From Streptomyces sp. ASQP_92 (GTDB lineage: Bacteria; Actinomycetota; Actinomycetes; Streptomycetales; Streptomycetaceae), in NCBI RefSeq assembly GCF_025399895.1, contig NZ_JAODUA010000013.1, positions 1 through 64,000 on the forward strand: 64,000 nucleotides of DNA. Reading direction: 5' to 3'. Of this stretch, positions 42,295 through 48,966 are shown piece after piece. A model generated the notes under the pieces. The model made no database searches and was not told where the DNA came from. It saw only the letters and a list, made by a program, of their open reading frames with translations. A program made the translations under genes and the position numbers. Numbering within the stretch: position 1 is the first letter of the stretch; each line of letters begins with the position of its first letter.

Positions 42295-43383
42295 GTGCTG
42301 CCGCTCGTCGACCACCACTGTCACGGCGTGCTGCGCTCGGACCCCGACGACGCCGCCTTCGAGGCGTTCTTGACCGAGTCCGACGCACCGGCCGCGCCCG
42401 GCACCAGCTTCTTCGACACCCAGCTCGGCTTCGCGGTGCGCCGCTGGTGCCCGCCGCTGCTGGGCCTTGAGCCGCACTGCCCGCCCGAGCGCTATCTGGC
42501 CCGGCGTCGTGAGCTCGGCGCCGAGGAGGCCAACCGGCTGCTCCTGAGGGCCACCGGCATCGGCACCTATCTGGTGGACACCGGACTGCCCGGGGATCTG
42601 ACGGGCCCGGCCGAGCTGGCGGCCCTCGGCGGGGCCCGGGCGCGCGAGATCGTACGCCTGGAACACCTCGCGGAACGCGCGGCCGAGGGGGTGCGGGATC
42701 CGGACAAGTTCCTGGCGGTGCTGAGCGACGCGATCGCCGCCGCGGCGGACGGCGCCGCGGGCTTCAAGTCGGTCGTCGGCTACCGGCACGGCCTGGACTT
42801 CGCGCCGGAGCCGCCGGGCCCGGCCGAGCTGCGCGCCGCCACCGCGGACTGGCTGGCCGCCGGGGCGGGCCGGATCACCTCGCCCGTCCTGCTGCGCCAC
42901 CTGCTGTGGTCGGCGGCCGGGACGGGGCTGCCGCTCCAGCTCCACACCGGATTCGGCGACCCGGACCTCACCCTGCACCGCTGCGACCCGCTGCTGCTCA
43001 CCGACTTCATCCGGGCGATCCGCCCGACGGGCTGCCGTCTGGTCCTGCTGCACGGCTACCCCTACCACCGGGGCGCGGGATATCTGGCGCACGTGTACCC
43101 GCATGTGTACGCCGACGTGGGGCTCTCGCTCGGGCACACGGGGGCGCGGGCCGAGGCGGTGCTCGCCGAGTTCCTGGAGCTGGCGCCCTTCGGCAAACTG
43201 CTGTTCTCGACGGACGCGTACGGACTCGCCGAGCTGTACGTGGTGGGTGCCCGGCTCTACCAGGAGGCCCTGGAGCGGTTGCTGAACGGCTGGACCGGGT
43301 CCGGCGCGTGGTCGGCGGCGGACGCGGAACGGGTGGCGGCGCTGGTGTCGGCGGGCAATGCCGAGCGGGTCTACGGCGGGTGA
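42295..43383 (+). CDS. Amidohydrolase-2 family (FluG N-half type)
   Basis: 362 residues, GTG directly after the TGA of the GS-like gene. This is a metal-dependent TIM-barrel hydrolase: the DHHCHG motif at residues 6-11 gives two His ligands, and GFKSVVGYRHGLD holds the conserved Lys. LQLHTGFGDPDLTL and LLHGYPYHRGAGYLAHVYPH give further His residues, and FSTDAYGLAELYVVGARLYQ the catalytic Asp. In FluG-type proteins this domain is fused to the GS domain. It may hydrolyse an amide or decarboxylate a product of its partner; the reaction is undefined. Confidence 0.88.
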   Translation: MLPLVDHHCHGVLRSDPDDAAFEAFLTESDAPAAPGTSFFDTQLGFAVRRWCPPLLGLEPHCPPERYLARRRELGAEEANRLLLRATGIGTYLVDTGLPGDLTGPAELAALGGARAREIVRLEHLAERAAEGVRDPDKFLAVLSDAIAAAADGAAGFKSVVGYRHGLDFAPEPPGPAELRAATADWLAAGAGRITSPVLLRHLLWSAAGTGLPLQLHTGFGDPDLTLHRCDPLLLTDFIRAIRPTGCRLVLLHGYPYHRGAGYLAHVYPHVYADVGLSLGHTGARAEAVLAEFLELAPFGKLLFSTDAYGLAELYVVGARLYQEALERLLNGWTGSGAWSAADAERVAALVSAGNAERVYGG

Positions 43384-43391
43384 CCGGACGG

Positions 43392-43420
43392 GGCTCCGGG
43401 GGCTGGGCGCCCCCGGAGCC
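43392..43420. terminator. Bidirectional terminator
   Basis: 12-bp stem GGCTCCGGGGGC / GCCCCCGGAGCC with a 5-nt loop. It fills the 37-bp gap between the convergent amidohydrolase and SorC genes. Confidence 0.88.
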
Positions 43421-44446
43421 TCAGACGCCGTCCGGGTCCGCGCGGTTGAGGGCGGGCCGGGGCTTGGGGCCCGTCTCGTTGAGCAGGAAGTCGGCGGCGG
43501 CCGTGTCCGTGACGAGGCTGGTGACCAGGCCGGACCGCAGCACCGCGTCGATCGCGGCGGCCTTGCGCTGGCCCCCGGCGATCGCGACGACCTCCGGGAT
43601 GCGGCGCAGCCGGTCCGCCTCGACGGTGATGCAGCGCTCCCCCAGGTCGCGGCCGACCCGCCGGCCCTGCGCGTCGAAGAGGTGCGCGGACATCTCGGCG
43701 GCGACGCCGAGCGAGGCGTAGTGGGCCCGCTCCTCGTCGCTCAGCATGTCGTGCACGGTGGAGATGCCGGGCTCCCACGAGCCGATGGAGACCGCGGCGA
43801 CGGTGACCTTGTCGAAGTACTCGAAGGCGCGGGCGATCCCGGTCTGGTTGCGCAGCGCCGCGGCGGTCGCCGGGTCGGGCAGGAGCATCGGGGCGTAGAT
43901 GGGGTGGGCCTCGCCGCCGGAGACCTGGGCGGCCCGGCGCACCGCCTCGACGGAGCCGCGCTCGGCGGTGCCCGCGTCGTAGACCCCGGTGAGCTGGACG
44001 ACCGTGCAGGGCGGCAGCCGGTCGAGGGCGGCGGCCATGTGGATGGTGGAGCGGCCCCAGGCCAGGCCGAGCACATCGCCCTCGCTGACCAGCTCCCCGA
44101 GCAGGTCGGCGGCGACCTCGCCGAGGTTCTCCGGGTCGGGCGAGGTCTCCTCGCCCTCCGCCGGGGACTCGACGACGACCGCGTGCCGCAGTCCGTACCG
44201 GGCACGCAGGGCGTCGGAGCGCTCCGCGTCCAGCTCGGCGGGGACCCGGATCTCGATCCGTACGAGGTCGCGTTCCAGGGCGGTCTCCAGGACCCGGGCC
44301 ACCTTGAAGCGGCTCACGCCGAACTCCTCGGCGATCTGGATCTTGGACTTCCCCTCCAGGTAGAAGCGGCGGGCCATGGCCGCCGCCTGAACCAGCTCCG
44401 CGGGTCCCATCCGCAGGGCTGACCGACCCGCCGACATTGCAGACAC
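43421..44446 (-). CDS. SorC/DeoR-like sugar-binding regulator
   Basis: 341 residues from the GTG at 44446, preferred because GAGGAG lies 6 bp upstream; the longer ORF (GTG at 44470) would begin inside an operator repeat. The N-terminal helix-turn-helix is YLEGKSKIQIAEEFGVSRFKV (split here as YLEGKSKIQIAEEF, then GVSRFKVAR). The C-terminal SorC domain has DVLGLAWGRSTIHMAAAL, VVQLTGVYDAG and VAIAGGQRKAAAIDAVLRSG, which bind a phosphosugar in relatives. Three TGAACAGC repeats just upstream suggest autoregulation. The rpe gene downstream hints at a pentose-phosphate signal. Confidence 0.92.
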   Translation of the reverse strand: MSAMSAGRSALRMGPAELVQAAAMARRFYLEGKSKIQIAEEFGVSRFKVARVLETALERDLVRIEIRVPAELDAERSDALRARYGLRHAVVVESPAEGEETSPDPENLGEVAADLLGELVSEGDVLGLAWGRSTIHMAAALDRLPPCTVVQLTGVYDAGTAERGSVEAVRRAAQVSGGEAHPIYAPMLLPDPATAAALRNQTGIARAFEYFDKVTVAAVSIGSWEPGISTVHDMLSDEERAHYASLGVAAEMSAHLFDAQGRRVGRDLGERCITVEADRLRRIPEVVAIAGGQRKAAAIDAVLRSGLVTSLVTDTAAADFLLNETGPKPRPALNRADPDGV

Positions 44447-44461
44447 CGCGATCTCCTCACT

Positions 44462-44502
44462 GCTGTTCACAACTGCTGTTCACGCACCGGACTCGCTGTT
44501 CA
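44462..44502. promoter_or_regulatory. Three TGAACAGC repeats upstream of SorC gene
   Basis: GCTGTTCA on the plus strand at 44462-44469, 44475-44482 and 44495-44502 (steps of 13 and 20 bp). The first is 16 bp before the GTG. The core TGTTCA/TGAACA is typical of DeoR/SorC operators, so this is probably the regulator's own site. Confidence 0.6.
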
Positions 44503-44572
44503 TCCTGTCAGATCCCACGGTCCTTGATCAGCCCGGAGGGTTCCGTCGCCGCGGTGGCGGCTCGGAGGCGGC

Positions 44573-45256
44573 TCAGTGGGCGCACGCCCAGGGTGCGCCC
44601 GCCGTCGCCGCTTGCGCCAGGGAGCGCAGGGACCGCACCGCTTCGGCCGGGTCCTGCGCACCGTAGACGGCCGAACCGGCGACGAAGACATCGGCGCCGG
44701 CCTCGGCGCAGCGCTCGATGGTGGAGGCCGAGACGCCGCCGTCGACCTGGAGCCAGAGTTCAAGTCCGTGTTTGCCGATCAGCTCACGGGTCCGGCGGAT
44801 CTTCGGCAGCATGATGTCGAGGAAGGACTGACCGCCGAAGCCGGGCTCCACCGTCATGATCAGCAGCATGTCGAGCTCGGGGAGCAGGTCCTCGTACGGC
44901 TCGATGGGCGTCGCGGGCTTCAGCGCCATCGAGGCGCGGGCGCCCTTGGCGCGGATCTCCCGGGCCAGCCGTACGGGAGCGGCGGCCGCCTCCACGTGGA
45001 AGGTGACCGAACCGGCCCCGGCCTCCACGTACTGCGGGGCCCAGCGGTCGGGGTCCTCGATCATCAGATGGCAGTCCAGCGGCGTGTCCGTCGCCCGGCT
45101 GAGGGATTCCACGATGGGAACCCCCAGCGTGAGGTTGGGCACGAAGTGGTTGTCCATGACGTCGACGTGCAGCCAGTCGGCGCCTTCGACGGCCTTGGCC
45201 TCGTCGGCCAGCCGGGCGAAGTCCGCGGAGAGGATGCTGGGGTTGATCTGAGCCAT
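44573..45256 (-). CDS. rpe: Ribulose-phosphate 3-epimerase
   Basis: 227 residues from the ATG at 45256. It interconverts ribulose-5-phosphate and xylulose-5-phosphate in the pentose phosphate pathway. Motifs: INPSILSADFARLADE, WLHVDVMDNHFVPNLTLG (catalytic Asp and metal His), DCHLMIEDPD, MTVEPGFGGQSFLDIMLPKI and LWLQVDGGVSASTIERCAEA. The C-terminal ten residues (TAGAPWACAH) are an extra tail. It follows rsmB and fmt on the same strand, as in many actinobacteria. Confidence 0.97.
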   Translation of the reverse strand: MAQINPSILSADFARLADEAKAVEGADWLHVDVMDNHFVPNLTLGVPIVESLSRATDTPLDCHLMIEDPDRWAPQYVEAGAGSVTFHVEAAAAPVRLAREIRAKGARASMALKPATPIEPYEDLLPELDMLLIMTVEPGFGGQSFLDIMLPKIRRTRELIGKHGLELWLQVDGGVSASTIERCAEAGADVFVAGSAVYGAQDPAEAVRSLRSLAQAATAGAPWACAH

Positions 45257-45474
45257 GCCCCAAGCCTGCCATGCCCTGGGCGACTTGCCTGCCACGGCGG
45301 CGGACCAAGCCTGTCCGGTTCCGCGCGGGGCGGGCGATCCTGCCGGTACCGCGGGGCTTCGGCGCATGATCCTTCGCCCGCGCACCCGATGGCCGGAGCC
45401 CCTGCGGCGCGGCGACGACACTGCGCCGACCGAACCGTGATCCGCCCAACTGCCGTGCCCCGGCGCCGAGTTCG

Positions 45475-45510
45475 GGGGCGTCGCGCTGCGCGCACGCGCC
45501 GCGACGCCCC
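45475..45510 (-). terminator. Terminator downstream of rsmB
   Basis: 11-bp hairpin GGGGCGTCGCG / CGCGACGCCCC with a 14-nt G/C-rich loop, 25 bp past the rsmB stop. The remaining gap to rpe (45257-45474) must hold the rpe promoter; no clear motif was seen. Confidence 0.7.
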
Positions 45511-45534
45511 GCGATCGGAGAGGTCCGCCCGGCG

Positions 45535-46992
45535 TCAGGCCAGGCGCCGGAGCAGCGCCAGATACATCGCGTCCGTGCCGTGCAGATGCGGCCAGAGCTG
45601 GACGTCGGGGCCTTCGCCGAGACCCGCGACCCCCGGCATCAGCGGCCGCACGTCGATCCACTCGGCCTCGACGGGCTCGGCGCCGCCACGGCCCTTGAGG
45701 ACGTCCTCGACCACGATCCGGGTCTCGGCCAGGTGCGGCGAGCAGGTGGCGTACCCGACGACACCGCCGACGCGGACCGCCGAGAGTGCCTCGCGCAGCA
45801 GCGAGCGCTGAAGCGGTGCGAAGCCCTCCAGGTCCTCCGGACGCCGGCGCCAGCGGGCCTCGGGACGGCGGCGCAGGGCGCCGAGACCCGAGCACGGCAC
45901 GTCGACCAGGACCCGGTCGAAGGAGTGCGCCAGCCACGGCGGCCGGGTGCCGTCGGCCGCGATGACCTGGTACGGGCCCGGGTTGCCGGCCAGCGCGCGC
46001 TCGACCAGGCGGGCCCGGTGCGGCTGCTTCTCGGAGGCGAGCAGGGCAGCCCCGCGCCCCGCCGCGAGGGCGGCGAGCAGCGCGGCCTTGCCGCCGGGAC
46101 CCGCGCAGCCGTCCAGCCAGCGCTCGTCACGGCCTTCGAGCGGGGCGTTGGCGAGGGCGGCGGCCACGAGCTGGCTGCCCTCGTCCTGGACGCCCGCCCG
46201 GCCCTCTCGCACGGCGTCGAGGGCTCCGGGCTCGCCGCCCTCGGCCATCCGCACGGCATACGGCGACCAGCGGCCGGGCAGGCCGCCGTCCTCGCCCAGC
46301 GCGTCGAGGAGTTCGTCGGTGGTGGAGCGGCCGGGGCGGGCGACCAGGGTCACCTCGGGACGCTCGTTGTCGGCCTCCAGAAGGTCCTCGATGCCGGCCC
46401 GGCCGCCCCCGAGCGCGTCCCACAGCGCCGAGACGACCCAGCGGGGGTGCGAGTGGACGACCGCGAGATGGTCCTCGGCGTCGTCCTCGTAGGGGGGCGC
46501 GACCTTCTCCAGCCAGCCGTCGAGATCGTGCGCCGCGACCTTGCGCAGTACCGCGTTGACGAACTTGGCCCGCCCGTCGCCGAGCACCACCCGGGCCAGC
46601 TCCACGCTCGCGGAGACCGCCGCGTGGGTGGGGATGCGGGTGCCGAGCAGCTGGTGGGCGCCGAGGGCGAGCACATCGAGCACCGGCGGGTCGACCTCGC
46701 GCAGCGGCCGGTCGATGCAGGCCGCGATGACCGCGTCGTAGGTGCCCTGGCGGCGCAGCGTGCCGTAGACCAGCTCGGTGGCGAGCGCCGCGTCCCGGGT
46801 GTCGAAGTCGCCGCCCTCGCGCGCCTTGCGCAGCAGCGGGGGCAGCACGAGGTTGGCGTAGGCGTCGCGCTCGTCGACGGCCCGCAGCGCCTCGAAGGCG
46901 AGGATGCGGACCGGGTCCTTCTTGGGACGGCGGTAGGGCTTGCCGCCCTTGCCCGCTTGGGGGGCCGGGCTGCGACGTGGCGAATCGTTCAC
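45535..46992 (-). CDS. rsmB: 16S rRNA m5C967 methyltransferase
   Basis: 485 residues, GTG start. The N-terminal NusB-like domain (about 25-170: RILAFEALRAVDERDAYAN, VELARVVLGDGRAKFVNAVL) is followed by a Rossmann SAM domain. That has LDGCAGPGGKAALLAALAAG (SAM loop), VDVPCSGLGALRRRPEARWR and YATCSPHLAET, with the two family cysteines; the PCSG/TCS pair provides the nucleophile and release Cys. It modifies 16S rRNA. It lies 38 bp downstream of fmt, the usual fmt-rsmB pair. Confidence 0.96.
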   Translation of the reverse strand: MNDSPRRSPAPQAGKGGKPYRRPKKDPVRILAFEALRAVDERDAYANLVLPPLLRKAREGGDFDTRDAALATELVYGTLRRQGTYDAVIAACIDRPLREVDPPVLDVLALGAHQLLGTRIPTHAAVSASVELARVVLGDGRAKFVNAVLRKVAAHDLDGWLEKVAPPYEDDAEDHLAVVHSHPRWVVSALWDALGGGRAGIEDLLEADNERPEVTLVARPGRSTTDELLDALGEDGGLPGRWSPYAVRMAEGGEPGALDAVREGRAGVQDEGSQLVAAALANAPLEGRDERWLDGCAGPGGKAALLAALAAGRGAALLASEKQPHRARLVERALAGNPGPYQVIAADGTRPPWLAHSFDRVLVDVPCSGLGALRRRPEARWRRRPEDLEGFAPLQRSLLREALSAVRVGGVVGYATCSPHLAETRIVVEDVLKGRGGAEPVEAEWIDVRPLMPGVAGLGEGPDVQLWPHLHGTDAMYLALLRRLA

Positions 46993-47030
46993 GTGAAAGG
47001 TGCTCCGCGGATCAGATGGGGCGAACCCCC

Positions 47031-47975
47031 TCAGCGTACGTCCGCCGCTCCGAGGCGCTCACCCGGGGCGATGCGCACTCCGCGCGCCCAGTCCGCGCCG
47101 CGCATCGGCTTCTTGCCCTGCGGCTGGACCCAGAGCAGCTCCACGGCGTGCGAGCCGGTGCCCACGTGCACGTTGTTCTTGGCCGCGGCGAGCTCGCCGG
47201 GCGCCAGGTCGGTGCGGTCGGTGACCAGGGCCGCCTGGATGAGCTTGAGGCGCTCGCCGCGGAACACCGTCCAGGCACCGGGGGCCGGGGTGCAGCCGCG
47301 CACCACGCGGTCCACGCGCAGCGCGGGGGCCGCCCAGTCCACGTGCGCCATCTCCACGGTGATCTTCGGCGCGAGCGAGATGCCGTCGGCGGGCTGCGGA
47401 ACGGCCTTCAGGGTGCCGTCCTCGATGCCGTCCATGGTCGCGGCGAGCAGCCCGGCGCCCGCGAAGGCGAGCCGGGTGAGCAGGTCTCCGCTGGTGTCGG
47501 TGGGCCGGACCTCCTCGGTGACGGTGCCGTACACCGGACCCGAGTCGAGCCCCTCCTCGATGAGGAAGGTGGCGGCACCGGTGATCTCGTCGCCGGCCAT
47601 GACCGCGTGCTGGACGGGCGCGGCCCCGCGCCAGGCGGGCAGCAGCGAGAAGTGCAGGTTGACCCAGCCACGCGCCGGGATGTCGAGGGCGACCTTGGGC
47701 AGCAGCGCGCCGTACGCGACGACCGGGCAGCAGTCCGGCGCGATCTCGCGCAGCCGGGCCAGGAACTGCTCGTCCCGCGGCTTCGCCGGCTTCAGCACCT
47801 CGATACCGGCCTCCGCGGCGCGCTCGGCGACGGGGCTCGCCACCAGGTGGCGGCCGCGTCCGGCGGGGGCGTCGGGCCGGGTGACGACCGCGGCGACCTC
47901 GTGCCGGCCGGAGGCGATCAGGGCGTCCAGGGCGGGGACGGCGACCTCGGGGGTGCCTGCGAAGACGAGCTTCAC
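47031..47975 (-). CDS. fmt: Methionyl-tRNA formyltransferase
   Basis: 314 residues, GTG start with GAGGTAA upstream. It formylates initiator Met-tRNA using 10-formyl-THF. N-terminal domain: KLVFAGTPEVAVPALDALIA and the folate-site motif VNLHFSLLPAWRGAAPVQHA (His and the SLLP signature), then GAATFLIEEGLDSGPVYG with Asp. The C-terminal OB-like tRNA-binding domain has RVDRVVRGCTPAPGAWTVFR. The first gene of the fmt-rsmB unit, it is divergent from the HTH protein gene. Confidence 0.97.
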   Translation of the reverse strand: MKLVFAGTPEVAVPALDALIASGRHEVAAVVTRPDAPAGRGRHLVASPVAERAAEAGIEVLKPAKPRDEQFLARLREIAPDCCPVVAYGALLPKVALDIPARGWVNLHFSLLPAWRGAAPVQHAVMAGDEITGAATFLIEEGLDSGPVYGTVTEEVRPTDTSGDLLTRLAFAGAGLLAATMDGIEDGTLKAVPQPADGISLAPKITVEMAHVDWAAPALRVDRVVRGCTPAPGAWTVFRGERLKLIQAALVTDRTDLAPGELAAAKNNVHVGTGSHAVELLWVQPQGKKPMRGADWARGVRIAPGERLGAADVR

Positions 47976-48154
47976 TGGGGGTTACCTCGCTTTGTCGAGA
48001 GCAGCGTCTCAGTCTATGGGCCCGTGAGCGGCGGCCGTACGCCCAGGTGCGCCGGGCCTCGCGCGCGGCTTCGCGCCTCCCCGTACGGCAGGGGCGTACG
48101 GGGACGCGCGCGCCCTGCGCATATGCCCATACGCCCCCGCAGCGTGACCACAAC

Positions 48155-48220
48155 AGGAGGTGGCGCGTTGGTCAAGAGAGATTGACCGAATCGGGCCGCT
48201 TGTGCGGCCCGCGCCTTTTC
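48155..48220 (+). promoter_or_regulatory. Leader mini-ORF followed by terminator-like hairpin
   Basis: AGGAGG (48155-48160), 7 bp, then TTG GTC AAG AGA GAT TGA (48168-48185), a five-codon frame reading M-V-K-R-D. Next is hairpin CGGGCCGC-TTGT-GCGGCCCG (48192-48211) and CGCCTTTTC. This is the shape of an attenuator or of a short separate transcript in the 338-bp gap upstream of the gene at 48314. A GTG at 48160 opens a long frame antisense to priA, which I reject. Confidence 0.45.
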
Positions 48221-48313
48221 AGCACCCGCACCACGTCAACACAGCAGACAGCACCACGCAGTACCAGCACCGCAGTCACCCTCCCTTTCACCGCCGGTTC
48301 GAGAGGCTTGCCC

Positions 48314-48853
48314 ATGGCCGACCACGCAACCCACGACGCCCAAGCGCGGGCCAGCCTGCATCTGTTGGTGCGGGACATCGAGCGGGTCCGCCGACAGGTG
48401 GACGCACTGCGCACCCTCACCGCGCAGCTGGGCAACGTCTACCGCCCCCGCCGCTCGGGTCCATCCACGGGCTTCGTCGTGTACGGACGCGCCCCGGCCC
48501 CGACCGTACGGCTCGCCCAGGAGTTGCGGGACAGCGTCGAGACCCTGGTGACCGCCGCCGTCGACTTCGACCGCTCCCTCGGCTTCTCCTGGGACGCGGT
48601 GGGCTCCGCGCTCGGCGTCACCAAGCAGGCGGTGCACCGCCGTTACGGGTCCCGCCGGGCGACCGCCCAGGCCGCGGGCCAGGTCGACGCCGAGCGTCCG
48701 GCCGAGGCCGTGCCGCCCCGGGCGCTGCCCCCGCTGCCCGCCATGCCTTCGGTGCCCGCCGCCCGTTCGATGCCGCCGCAGCCGACGGCGAGCAGCCAGT
48801 CCCTTCGCGAGGAGGTCCGCACCAGCGCCTTCCCCGGTCCCCGCAACGGCTGA
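48314..48853 (+). CDS. HTH-containing protein of unknown function
   Basis: 179 residues from the ATG at 48314 (GAGAGG 7 bp upstream). An alpha-helical N-terminal half (LHLLVRDIERVRRQVDALRT) may form a coiled coil. A compact helix-turn-helix like sigma region 4 follows: SLGFSWDAVGSALGVTKQAV, then HRRYGS (about residues 95-120). The tail is Pro/Ala/Ser-rich and disordered (VPPRALPPLPAMPSVP). Probably a DNA-binding protein or anti-sigma-like factor. I do not recognise a named family. The leader hairpin at 48192 suggests conditional expression. Confidence 0.82.
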   Translation: MADHATHDAQARASLHLLVRDIERVRRQVDALRTLTAQLGNVYRPRRSGPSTGFVVYGRAPAPTVRLAQELRDSVETLVTAAVDFDRSLGFSWDAVGSALGVTKQAVHRRYGSRRATAQAAGQVDAERPAEAVPPRALPPLPAMPSVPAARSMPPQPTASSQSLREEVRTSAFPGPRNG

Positions 48854-48870
48854 CCCGCTTTCGCCCCTTC

Positions 48871-48909
48871 GTGCCCTCGCGACCCCGGTACGGGGTACCG
48901 CGAGGGCAC
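48871..48909. terminator. Bidirectional terminator between HTH gene and priA
   Basis: A long hairpin: GTGCCCTCGCG (48871-48881) with CGCGAGGGCAC (48899-48909), continued inside by ACCCCG/CGGGGT, 17 bp in total, with a 2-nt bulge and 3-nt loop. It lies between convergent genes. Confidence 0.9.
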
Positions 48910-48966
48910 ACCTCTGTGCGCGCCAGGACCCATGGGGTACGCGGCGGCGCGCCCGGGCCGGGAGGC

